From Cellulomonas sp. (GTDB lineage: Bacteria; Actinomycetota; Actinomycetes; Actinomycetales; Cellulomonadaceae), in the NCBI GenBank assembly GCA_031178805.1, contig JAPSIJ010000041.1, positions 1 to 12,276 on the forward strand: a DNA stretch of 12,276 bases. Reading direction: 5' to 3'. The notes below the pieces were generated by a model. That model searched no databases. It was not told the DNA's origin and worked only from the letters and a program-made list of their open reading frames with translations. The position numbers and the translations under genes were made by a program. How positions within the stretch are numbered: the stretch's first letter is position 1; each line of letters begins with the position of its first letter. This document shows, in pieces, positions 6,191 to 12,258 of the stretch.

Positions 6191-7371
6191 AGCATCGGGT
6201 GGCCGCCGAGGCCCCGCGTGAGCGGGCCGTGCGCGGCGGGCCGGTCGACGGAGACGCCGTCACCGGGCAGCACCAGCTCCTGGCCGGCGGTCACCACGCC
6301 GCCGTCGCAGTCCACGACCACGTCGACGTCGCCGGCCGCCGACCGCTTCACCACCGCGAGCGCCACCGGGCCGAGCTCGTGGTGCCGGACCACGCTCGTC
6401 ACCCGGCCGATCTCCCGCCCGGGCTCGCCGGTGGTCAGCAGGTCGCCCAGGTCGCGGACCGCCGCACCGGGCTCCGGCACCAGGTGGCCCGAGCCGTCGA
6501 GGTGCAGCAGGACCAGCCGGCGCGGCGGGCGGCCGAGGTTGTGCACGCGGGCGACCGTCTCCTGCCCGCGGTAGCAGCCCTTGGTCAGGTGCACGGCCGT
6601 GCGCAGCCAGTCCAGCTCGTGCGGGATCGTGCGGTGGTCGACCTCGCGGCCCGCCCGGGGGCGCCAGGCCTCCACCCGGACCGCCTCGCTCGCCCAGGTG
6701 CCGACCAGCGGCCAGCCCGCGGCCTCGCGGGCGCGGACGGCCGCCACCAGGTCCGCCCGGGGCACGAGCACCAGCCGCCAGGCGCGGTCGGCGCCGGGGT
6801 GCTCGTCGTCGGGGAGCCCGTACCGGGTGCCGCCGGGCAGCGTCCGCGGCCACGGGTCGCACCAGGTCACCGGCTCGTCCGCCGTGCCCTCGGCGGCGAC
6901 CGGCTCGCCGATCGCGGCCCAGTCGTCGGTGACGTCCGCGACCTCGACCCGCAGCATGAACCGCATCCGGTCCAGCCACGCCGCCAGCGCCGGCGCCGTC
7001 TCGGAGATCAGCCAGGTGGCCTCGCCGTCGTCCACCACGGCCGCCGCGTGCTCGACGTGCCCCTGCGGGCTGAGCACCAGCGTCTCGGTGGACGTGCGGG
7101 GCGGCAGGTCGGCGAGCTGCTGCGAGGTGATCGAGTGCAGCCAGGTCAGCCGGTCCGGCCCGGTGACCCGCACGACGCCGAGGTGCGACTGGTCGACCAC
7201 GGCGCCGCCGCGGGTCAGCGCGCGCTGCTCCGCGGTCGGGTCGCCGTAGTGCCACGCCACGCCCGCGTCGGGGCCGGCGCCCGCGACCGCGCCGTGCCGC
7301 TGCAGCAGCGGGCTGCGGTGGCGCGGCTCGGCGGCCTCCTCGGGTGCCTGCCCGGCGGCGACGTCGGTCAC
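6187..7371 (-). CDS. ygfZ: YgfZ/GcvT-type folate-binding protein
   Basis: A 394-residue protein with the YgfZ signature KGCYRGQE at 264-271 (Cys266), which sets the family apart from true GcvT aminomethyltransferases. Other landmarks are the N-terminal VVDQSHLGVVRVTGPDR stretch, which corresponds to the GcvT fold entry, and LHSITSQQL. YgfZ proteins bind tetrahydrofolate and support the assembly or repair of certain Fe-S enzymes, for example MiaB in E. coli; that role is assumed here from the family. The length is at the upper end for bacterial members because of a longer N-terminus (1-30) and an acidic insert near residues 180-195. GTG at 7371 begins one base after the stop of the nitrobindin-like gene, and the stop overlaps the FUSC gene start. 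It is a middle gene of the four-gene operon. Confidence 0.88.
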   Translation of the reverse strand: MTDVAAGQAPEEAAEPRHRSPLLQRHGAVAGAGPDAGVAWHYGDPTAEQRALTRGGAVVDQSHLGVVRVTGPDRLTWLHSITSQQLADLPPRTSTETLVLSPQGHVEHAAAVVDDGEATWLISETAPALAAWLDRMRFMLRVEVADVTDDWAAIGEPVAAEGTADEPVTWCDPWPRTLPGGTRYGLPDDEHPGADRAWRLVLVPRADLVAAVRAREAAGWPLVGTWASEAVRVEAWRPRAGREVDHRTIPHELDWLRTAVHLTKGCYRGQETVARVHNLGRPPRRLVLLHLDGSGHLVPEPGAAVRDLGDLLTTGEPGREIGRVTSVVRHHELGPVALAVVKRSAAGDVDVVVDCDGGVVTAGQELVLPGDGVSVDRPAAHGPLTRGLGGHPML

Positions 7372-7372
7372 G

Positions 7373-7969
7373 TCAGTCCGCCACCCGGCTGAGCCGGGCG
7401 GAGGCGTACGACTGCAGCTCGTGGCCGAACGCCGCCAGGTCGTGCGCCCACATCAGCTCGCCCTGCACCAGCCCGTACAGCCGCTTGCCCGCCGTGACCT
7501 CCGCGCCGGTCGCGGTGCGCGCGATCAGGTCGCTGACCAGGTCGATCCGCCCGTTGCCGGTCGCGCCGACGTACACGGCGACGTGCCCGGACGGGTCCGC
7601 GAGCAGCAGCTCGACCGGGAACAGCTCCGACCCCATGCCCTCCGGGCGCTCCGGCGGGATGCGCCAGTAGCCCTGCTCGCTGGCCCACACCGGCCCCTCC
7701 GCGACGGCCTCCGCCTCGGCGGACTCCTCCGGAGCCGGGCCACCGTCCGCGTCCGCGAGCGCCGAGGCGTCGTCCGGCGCGACGACGAGCCGGATCGTGG
7801 ACGTGTAGGACAGGTAGGGCCCGCCGTCGTGGTCGAACACCACGTCCTGGGTGAACGCGGTCTCCTCGACGCCCGGGTACCCGACGACCCCTTCGCCGTG
7901 CCACCGCCCGACGAGCCAGGCGAGCGGGTACATCTCGGGCGCGAGGCCCTCGGGGAGGGTGAACGCCAT
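7373..7969 (-). CDS. Nitrobindin-like FABP-fold protein lacking the heme-ligand His
   Basis: A 198-residue beta-barrel protein of the nitrobindin (THAP4-like, DUF1794) family. It has the GXWXGXG motif as GRWHGEG at 21-27, then YPGVEE and FDHDGGPYLSYTSTIR, and the family end LQSYASARLSR. Canonical nitrobindins bind ferric heme through a His near the C-terminus and act in peroxynitrite isomerisation or NO binding. At the matching place this protein has Tyr188 (codon at 7406-7408). An acidic Asp/Glu/Ala-rich insert at about 66-92 lengthens one loop. ATG at 7969 has a GAAGGG ribosome-binding site a few bases upstream. It follows the 35-residue membrane protein by 14 bases and precedes ygfZ by one base, so it is certainly in the same operon. 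Heme binding should not be assumed. Confidence 0.85.
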   Translation of the reverse strand: MAFTLPEGLAPEMYPLAWLVGRWHGEGVVGYPGVEETAFTQDVVFDHDGGPYLSYTSTIRLVVAPDDASALADADGGPAPEESAEAEAVAEGPVWASEQGYWRIPPERPEGMGSELFPVELLLADPSGHVAVYVGATGNGRIDLVSDLIARTATGAEVTAGKRLYGLVQGELMWAHDLAAFGHELQSYASARLSRVAD

Positions 7970-7983
7970 GGGAGCCCTTCTTG

Positions 7984-8091
7984 TCAGCGCTGTCCCTTGA
8001 ACAGCCGGTAGACCACGAAGAATGCGAACCAGCCGATCGTGATCGTCGCAGCGACGAGCAGACCGATGAACACGATCTCGAGTGCCTGCAT
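7984..8091 (-). CDS. 35-residue single-span membrane protein, leaderless
   Basis: A short reading frame of ATG plus 34 codons. The product has one hydrophobic helix at about residues 6-28 and a basic tail ending YRLFKGQR. The positive-inside rule predicts N-outside, C-inside. Support for coding: TTAGGAT ends exactly 6 bases before the ATG (leaderless geometry); the product is a clean transmembrane helix with a positive end; and the stop lies 14 bases before the nitrobindin-like gene, leaving room for that gene's ribosome-binding site. Its base composition differs from its neighbours: by hand count 63 of 108 bases are G or C, and it uses GGT, GCT, GCA and GGA codons that are rare nearby. Function unknown; it may be a small partner of the FUSC transporter or a translation-leading peptide. 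Confidence 0.7.
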   Translation of the reverse strand: MQALEIVFIGLLVAATITIGWFAFFVVYRLFKGQR

Positions 8092-8097
8092 GCCCCG

Positions 8098-8103
8098 ATC
8101 CTA
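8098..8103 (-). promoter_or_regulatory. -10 box for the four-gene operon headed by the 35-residue protein
   Basis: On the minus strand TAGGAT (in TTAGGAT) is the best -10 match in the window and ends 6 bases before the ATG at 8091. It drives the small protein, nitrobindin-like, ygfZ and FUSC genes. A CCGATCGG palindrome lies just upstream at about 8108-8115 and could be an operator, though this is only a possibility. Confidence 0.6.
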
Positions 8104-8139
8104 ACGACCGATCGGCCCGGCGCCTTCCCACGGCGGGGC

Positions 8140-8907
8140 TCAGCCCACGAGGACGCGTCCCACGACGTAGACGAGGACACCGGTCACGGCGACCGGCAGC
8201 ACCGCCGCCGCCCAGCCCGCCAGGCGGTGCTCCAGGGCCGGCAGCCGGTGGAACAGCACGTCCCCGGCGGCGACGAGCACGCCCACCGCCGCACCGAGCA
8301 GCGCGCCGGACAGCAGCCCCACGGCCGGCAGCGCGGCACCCGCGACCAGGCCGGCCGCGACGGCGGCACCGAGCGTGGCGCCCGCGCCCGCCCAGCTGCG
8401 CAGCGGCAGGGCCGTCATCGCCGACGCGACGGCCAGGGCCACGGCGCCGGTCACCACCACCGCGTCGCCCGACGCGGTGCGCTCGGCGGCCAGCCAGCCC
8501 GCGGCGCACACCGGCGCCAGCGCCCCGGCCACCGTGCCGGCGACCGACTCCACCAGGCGCACCCGGCCGTCGCGGCGCGCCAGCTCGGCGACGAACGACG
8601 CGAGCACCGCGCCGGCGAACACCACCGGGACGTCCCCGAGCAGCGGCTCGGTGGTCGTCACGTGCACCACGACCACCGCGGCGACGCCCGCGAGCCCGAC
8701 CACGACGCCGGTCGCCGCCCGGGACGGCAGCCCGGCGAGCACCGGCCAGCCCAGCGCGAACACCACGGACAGGACTACCAGCAGAGTGGCCAGGACGACT
8801 CCGTCCCGCCCGCCGAGGGAGACGTCCCCGAGGACGCCGGCCACGGCGACGAGGGTCGCCAGGACCGCCGTGGTCACTGCCCTGCTCGACTCCTGCACGC
8901 GGGCCAT
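8140..8907 (-). CDS. Polytopic membrane protein of unknown function
   Basis: A 255-residue protein that is almost wholly hydrophobic, with about eight predicted transmembrane segments rich in Ala, Val, Leu and Gly. A charged loop near residues 105-112 (ARRDGR) and a short polar stretch FHRLPALEHR before the last helix are the only marked hydrophilic parts. I recognise no transporter or enzyme motif. ATG at 8907 is the first reasonable start and follows GAGG directly, which is too close for normal initiation. GTG at 8898, three codons in, has the same GAGG at a better distance and may be the true start. It is divergent from glnR across a 204-base gap containing a long hairpin. It ends 36 bases before the -10 of the next minus-strand operon, so it is probably a separate transcript. 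Confidence 0.75.
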   Translation of the reverse strand: MARVQESSRAVTTAVLATLVAVAGVLGDVSLGGRDGVVLATLLVVLSVVFALGWPVLAGLPSRAATGVVVGLAGVAAVVVVHVTTTEPLLGDVPVVFAGAVLASFVAELARRDGRVRLVESVAGTVAGALAPVCAAGWLAAERTASGDAVVVTGAVALAVASAMTALPLRSWAGAGATLGAAVAAGLVAGAALPAVGLLSGALLGAAVGVLVAAGDVLFHRLPALEHRLAGWAAAVLPVAVTGVLVYVVGRVLVG

Positions 8908-8960
8908 CCTCGCAGACGGCGCACCCCCGCCCGCCACCGCCCGCTCCGCGCCCACCCTCC

Positions 8961-9028
8961 CCACGGCGCACGAGACACCACCACGGCGCACGAGAAGTCG
9001 TGCGCCGTCGCGGTGTCTCGGGCGCGGT
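8961..9028. repeat. Intergenic palindrome B: long hairpin with tandem core units
   Basis: In the divergent gap between the membrane protein gene and glnR, CCACGGCGCACGAGA occurs twice in tandem (8961-8975 and 8981-8995, 20-base period). An inverted copy follows at 8998-9020. Arms 8971-8993 and 8998-9020 match at 21 of 23 positions around a GAAG loop, and pairing extends outward with some mismatches to about 8963 and 9028. The rest of the 8908-9111 gap holds the glnR leader and no gene I can see. Because both flanking genes read away from it, it cannot be a terminator for either; a regulatory site or a dispersed repeat is more likely. Confidence 0.75.
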
Positions 9029-9073
9029 CGTGCGGCGAAACACGATGCGGCGTCCCGCGTGACATCCACGCTG

Positions 9074-9079
9074 TACCGT
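9074..9079 (+). promoter_or_regulatory. Possible -10 box for glnR
   Basis: TACCGT fits TANNNT and would place the transcript start near 9086, giving a short leader with the strong GGGGAGGAGG ribosome-binding site at 9096-9105. No matching -35 at the usual distance is clear. Confidence 0.35.
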
Positions 9080-9111
9080 GTCCCCCAATTCGGACGGGGA
9101 GGAGGTGGCCG

Positions 9112-9846
9112 GTGGCCGACCTGCTGCTGCTCACGCCCGCGACCGGGGGCTCCGCCCAGGTGCTCCCGGCGCTCGGGCTGCTGTCCCACCGGGTCCGGGT
9201 GCTGCCCGTGGAGCCCTCCGCGCTGGTCGACGCCCCGGACTCGGACATCGTCGTGCTCGACGCCCGCCGCGACCTGGTCACGGCCCGCACCACCTGCCGG
9301 CTGCTGCGCGCCACCGGGCTGACCGTGCCGCTCGTCCTCGTGCTCACCGAGGGCGGCCTCACGGTCGTCACCGCCGAGTGGGGCGCGGACGACATCGTGC
9401 TGGAGAACGCCACCCCGGCCGAGGTCGAGACCCGGTTCCGCCTGGTCATGGAGCGCGCGGCCGCGTCGGCGTACGACGACCAGCCGCAGGAGATCTCCTC
9501 GGGCGAGCTGATGATCGACGCCGGCGGGTACACCGCCCGGCTCCGGGGCCGGCCGCTCGACCTGACCTACAAGGAGTTCGAGCTCCTCAAGTACCTCGTG
9601 CAGCACCCGGGCCGGGTGTTCACCCGCGCGCAGCTGCTCCAGGAGGTCTGGGGCTACGACTACTACGGGGGCACCCGCACGGTGGACGTCCACGTGCGGC
9701 GCCTGCGTGCCAAGCTGGGCCCGGAGCACGAGCAGCTGATCGGCACCGTGCGCAACGTGGGGTACCGGTTCGACCCGCCGAAGGACCGCCGCGGCGGCGA
9801 GGCCAGCGGGGCGCCGTCCCCGAGCGAGGTCCCGGCCGACGCCTGA
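9112..9846 (+). CDS. glnR: GlnR, orphan OmpR-type regulator of nitrogen metabolism
   Basis: A 244-residue protein that reads through its length like actinobacterial GlnR. The N-terminal receiver has ALGLL, then Asp50 in VVLDARRD, LTEGGL and AEWGADD. The C-terminal winged helix (about 130-230) contains DLTYKEFELLKYL, HPGRVFTRAQLLQEVWGYDYYGGTRTVDVHVRR and VRNVGYRF. GlnR is the global activator/repressor of ammonium assimilation genes (glnA, amtB, nirB and others) and works without a paired kinase. In keeping with this, the acidic pair and the Lys of a normal phosphorylation pocket are absent here, although Asp50 remains. GTG at 9112 is set by a very strong ribosome-binding site six bases upstream; reading further upstream would enter the non-coding palindrome. 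The C-terminal tail (about 225-244) is disordered. A small GC hairpin at 9861-9873 (GGCCC/GGGCC) after the stop may weakly terminate. Confidence 0.93.
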   Translation: MADLLLLTPATGGSAQVLPALGLLSHRVRVLPVEPSALVDAPDSDIVVLDARRDLVTARTTCRLLRATGLTVPLVLVLTEGGLTVVTAEWGADDIVLENATPAEVETRFRLVMERAAASAYDDQPQEISSGELMIDAGGYTARLRGRPLDLTYKEFELLKYLVQHPGRVFTRAQLLQEVWGYDYYGGTRTVDVHVRRLRAKLGPEHEQLIGTVRNVGYRFDPPKDRRGGEASGAPSPSEVPADA

Positions 9847-9879
9847 CCCGTCGCCCGGGCGGCCCGCGGGGCCCTGGCG

Positions 9880-9885
9880 TACGAT
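9880..9885 (+). promoter_or_regulatory. Possible -10 box for nhaA
   Basis: TACGAT lies in the 100-base gap after glnR and would start transcription near 9892, giving a leader of about 55 bases before the nhaA GTG. It fits TANNNT but no -35 is apparent. It suggests nhaA is not solely dependent on the glnR transcript. Confidence 0.4.
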
Positions 9886-9946
9886 CCCGGGCGGGGTGTG
9901 CCGGGAAGTCTGGTCGGCGATCCTTCCGTCGACCCTCGGAGCCCCC

Positions 9947-11230
9947 GTGCCGCACCCCGCCCCGTCCTCGCCCCGGTCGCCCCGGGCCGACCGCCCCCGC
10001 CTGTTCGCGTCCCTGACGCCGGGCGGCGAGCGGAACCTCCTCGACACCCTGCGCGCGGAGCGCACCGGCGGCGTGCTGCTGCTCATCGGGGCCCTGGTCG
10101 CGATCGTGTGGGCCAACTCCCCGTGGGCCGGCGCCTACACGACCGTGTCCGAGACCGTGGTCGGCCCCGCGGCGCTGCACCTCGACCTGAGCCTGGCCGG
10201 CTGGGCGACGGACGGCCTGCTCGCGATCTTCTTCTTCGTCGTGGGCGTCGAGCTCAAGCGGGAGATCGTCACCGGGGAGCTGCGGGAGATCCGCACCGCG
10301 GTCGTCCCGGTGGTCGCCGCCCTCGGCGGGATGGTCGTGCCGGCGCTGCTGTACGTCGCCGTGAACGCGACCGCGGCTGGCGGCGAGGTGCAGGGCTGGG
10401 CGGTGCCGACGGCCACGGACATCGCGTTCGCCGTGGCCGTGCTGTCCGTCGTCGGCCGGAGCCTGCCCGCCTCGCTGCGGGCGTTCCTGCTGACGCTGGC
10501 CGTGGTCGACGACCTGCTCGGCATCATCGTGATCGCGGTCGTCTACACCGACGGGCTGCACCTGGTGTGGCTCGGCGCCTCGCTGCTCGCGGTGGCCGCG
10601 TTCGCCGCGCTGGTGCGGGTGCGCCGCCCCGGCGTCGCGGGGCACGCCGCCCTGCTGGTGCTCGCCGTGGCCGCCTGGGCGCTCATGCACGCGTCCGGGG
10701 TGCACGCGACGATCGCGGGCGTCCTGCTGGGCCTGACCGCGCCCGCCCTCGCCCGGCCCGGCGAGGAGGAGAGCGTCGCCGAGCGGCTGGAGCACCGCTG
10801 GCGGCCGCTGTCGGCCGGGTTCGCGGTGCCGGTGTTCGCGCTGTTCGCCGCGGGGGTGGCCCTGTCCGGCGACGCCCTCGCCGCGGCGGTCGGCGACCCG
10901 GTCGCGCAGGGCGTCGCGCTCGGCCTCGTCGTGGGCAAGCCGCTCGGCATCCTCGCGGCGACCTGGCTCGTGGCGACGTTCACGCGCGCGCAGCTCGCCC
11001 CGGAGCTGCACTGGCGGGACATCGGCGCCGTCGGGCTGCTCGCGGGCATCGGGTTCACCGTGTCGCTGCTGATCGGCGAGCTGGCCTTCGGCGCGGGCAG
11101 CCCGCACGACGAGCACCTGAAGGTCGCGATCCTGCTGGCCTCCACCACCGCCGCCGTGCTCGGCGGCGTCGCCCTCGCGCTGCGCGACCGGCAGCACCGG
11201 AACGCCGTGGAGCGTGCCCGGAAGCGGTAG
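9947..11230 (+). CDS. nhaA: Na+/H+ antiporter NhaA
   Basis: A 427-residue inner-membrane antiporter with about 12 hydrophobic segments. NhaA landmarks are complete: FFFVVGVELKRE after the second helix, PTATDIAFAVAVLSVVG, Asp188-Asp189 in VVDDLLGIIVIA (equivalent to the E. coli Asp163-Asp164 ion site), GVHATIAGVLLG, Lys331 in VGKPLGI (equivalent to Lys300) and GIGFTVSLLIGELAF. It should expel Na+ or Li+ in exchange for protons, aiding salt and alkaline-pH tolerance. GTG at 9947 has GGAG five bases upstream, and the preceding in-frame codons back to 9896 lack a ribosome-binding site. The N-terminus (1-30) is a polar Pro/Arg-rich extension and the C-terminus a basic tail. The TAG stop doubles as the first three bases of the next gene's -10 box. 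Confidence 0.95.
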   Translation: MPHPAPSSPRSPRADRPRLFASLTPGGERNLLDTLRAERTGGVLLLIGALVAIVWANSPWAGAYTTVSETVVGPAALHLDLSLAGWATDGLLAIFFFVVGVELKREIVTGELREIRTAVVPVVAALGGMVVPALLYVAVNATAAGGEVQGWAVPTATDIAFAVAVLSVVGRSLPASLRAFLLTLAVVDDLLGIIVIAVVYTDGLHLVWLGASLLAVAAFAALVRVRRPGVAGHAALLVLAVAAWALMHASGVHATIAGVLLGLTAPALARPGEEESVAERLEHRWRPLSAGFAVPVFALFAAGVALSGDALAAAVGDPVAQGVALGLVVGKPLGILAATWLVATFTRAQLAPELHWRDIGAVGLLAGIGFTVSLLIGELAFGAGSPHDEHLKVAILLASTTAAVLGGVALALRDRQHRNAVERARKR

Positions 11231-11233
11231 GTT
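11228..11233 (+). promoter_or_regulatory. -10 box of the alpha/beta-hydrolase gene, sharing the nhaA stop
   Basis: TAGGTT fits TANNNT and ends 7 bases before the ATG at 11241, the leaderless geometry. Its TAG is the nhaA stop codon. No ribosome-binding site lies between, so the hydrolase gene probably has its own start of transcription even though it is only 10 bases from nhaA. Confidence 0.5.
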
Positions 11234-11240
11234 CGCCCCG

Positions 11241-12170
11241 ATGACCGTCGACTCCTCCGCCCTGCTGCTCGACGGCCCGTGGCGGCACCACTTCGTCCCG
11301 GCGAACGGTGCCCGGTTCCACGTCGCCGTCGCCGGACCCGACGACCGGGACGCGCCGCTCGTGGTGCTGCTGCACGGCCTGCCGCAGCTGTGGTGGGCGT
11401 GGCGGCACCAGCTGCCGGCGATCGCCGAGGACGGCTACCGGGTGGTCGCGATGGACCTGCGCGGCACCGGCGGCTCCGACAAGCCGCCCATCGGCTACGA
11501 CGTCCCGACCCTCACCCGCGACGTGGCCGGCGTGGTCCGGTCCCTGGGGTGCGAGCGCGCCGTGGTGGTCGGGCACGGGGTCGGCGGCGGCGACGTCGCC
11601 TGGGCCATGCCCGCGTACCACCCCGGCCTGACGCGCGGCGTCGCGGTGCTGTCCTCGCCGCACCCGCTGGTGCGGCGCGCCGACCCCACCTCCGGGCTCC
11701 GGACCCGCGCCGCGCGGCACATGGCGGCCATCCAGGTCCCGCTGCTGCCCGAGCGCGCGATGACCCGCGGCGACCTCGTCGGACGGCTGCTGCGCGAGTG
11801 GGGCGGGCCGCGCTGGCCCGAGCCCGCCGCGCTGGCCGTGTACCGGCGCGCGGCCCTGGTGCCGTTCGCGGCCCACTCCGCGCTGGAGCAGGTCCGCTGG
11901 CTCTACCGGTCGGGCGCGCGGGCCGACGGGCGCCGGCACGCGCAGGCGCTCCGGTCCGCCCCGCAGGTGCCGACGCTCCAGGTGCACGGCGGCTCGGACG
12001 GCTGCTACCCCGTGTCGCGGGCGATGGCGGACCGGTCGGTCGCCCGCCGGCTCGGCCCGCAGTACCGGTTCGAGATGCTGGCCGGCGCCGGGCACTACCT
12101 GCCCGAGGAGGAGCCGCAGCGGGTCACCGCCCTGCTGCGCGGCTGGCTCGCGGAGCTCGGCCAGTCGTAG
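11241..12170 (+). CDS. Alpha/beta-hydrolase, epoxide-hydrolase-like, with Gly at the nucleophile position
   Basis: A 309-residue single-domain alpha/beta-hydrolase. The oxyanion segment LLHGLPQLWWAW (HGLP at 45-48), MDLRGTGGSDKP (72-82) and the later VHGGSDGCYP (Asp253) and GAGHYLPEE (His285) are as in epoxide hydrolases and haloalkane dehalogenases. The nucleophile elbow reads VVVGHGVGGG: where these enzymes have Asp or Ser (GHDWGG), this protein has Gly113 (codon 11577-11579). The acid and base are kept but the nucleophile is lost, so normal covalent catalysis should not occur. It may be a non-catalytic binding protein or use another mechanism. I have an impression that GHG-type elbows recur in actinobacteria, but could not check it. 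No signal peptide, so cytoplasmic. ATG at 11241 is set by the TAGGTT box; a start at 11214 would overlap nhaA. Confidence 0.85.
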   Translation: MTVDSSALLLDGPWRHHFVPANGARFHVAVAGPDDRDAPLVVLLHGLPQLWWAWRHQLPAIAEDGYRVVAMDLRGTGGSDKPPIGYDVPTLTRDVAGVVRSLGCERAVVVGHGVGGGDVAWAMPAYHPGLTRGVAVLSSPHPLVRRADPTSGLRTRAARHMAAIQVPLLPERAMTRGDLVGRLLREWGGPRWPEPAALAVYRRAALVPFAAHSALEQVRWLYRSGARADGRRHAQALRSAPQVPTLQVHGGSDGCYPVSRAMADRSVARRLGPQYRFEMLAGAGHYLPEEEPQRVTALLRGWLAELGQS

Positions 12171-12194
12171 GACGCCCCGCCCACGCCCGCCCCT

Positions 12195-12258
12195 CGCCGA
12201 GACTGCAGCAGATGCTGCTTCCGACCGACGGGTAGGCGCATCTTCTGCAGTCTCGGCG
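12195..12258. repeat. Intergenic palindrome C downstream of the hydrolase gene
   Basis: Arms 12195-12215 and 12238-12258 are inverted copies matching at 20 of 21 positions, with the core CGCCGAGACTGCAG, around a 22-base loop. Inside the left side a smaller palindrome, GCAGCAGATGCTGC (12205-12218), can form instead. It begins 25 bases after the hydrolase stop, so it could terminate that transcript, but there is no T-run. The last 106 bases of the window hold no gene that I can see. The motif looks like a dispersed element of the genome. Confidence 0.7.

Noticed and set aside
8961..9020. Three copies of a short unit resembling a mini CRISPR array
   Set aside because: The spacers are 4-5 bases, one copy is inverted and no cas gene is near. 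It is a hairpin-forming intergenic repeat.
9036..9064. GlnR self-binding box upstream of glnR (GAAAC and TGAC fragments)
   Set aside because: The two half-site-like pieces are not at the expected 6-base spacing, so autoregulation cannot be claimed from this sequence.
9896..9946. Earlier GTG start for nhaA
   Set aside because: No ribosome-binding site precedes it, whereas GTG at 9947 has GGAG five bases upstream. The added residues are not NhaA-like.
8140..10116. Long minus-strand frame running from glnR back into the membrane protein
   Set aside because: Only the part from 8907 downstream is coding (hydrophobic membrane protein). The rest is antisense to glnR and crosses the intergenic hairpin.
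9620..11197. 525-codon antisense frame opposite glnR and nhaA
   Set aside because: Highly charged, repetitive composition typical of an antisense shadow; nhaA on the other strand has all its family motifs.
11055..12095. 346-codon antisense frame opposite the hydrolase gene
   Set aside because: No motifs; the plus-strand hydrolase is clearly real.
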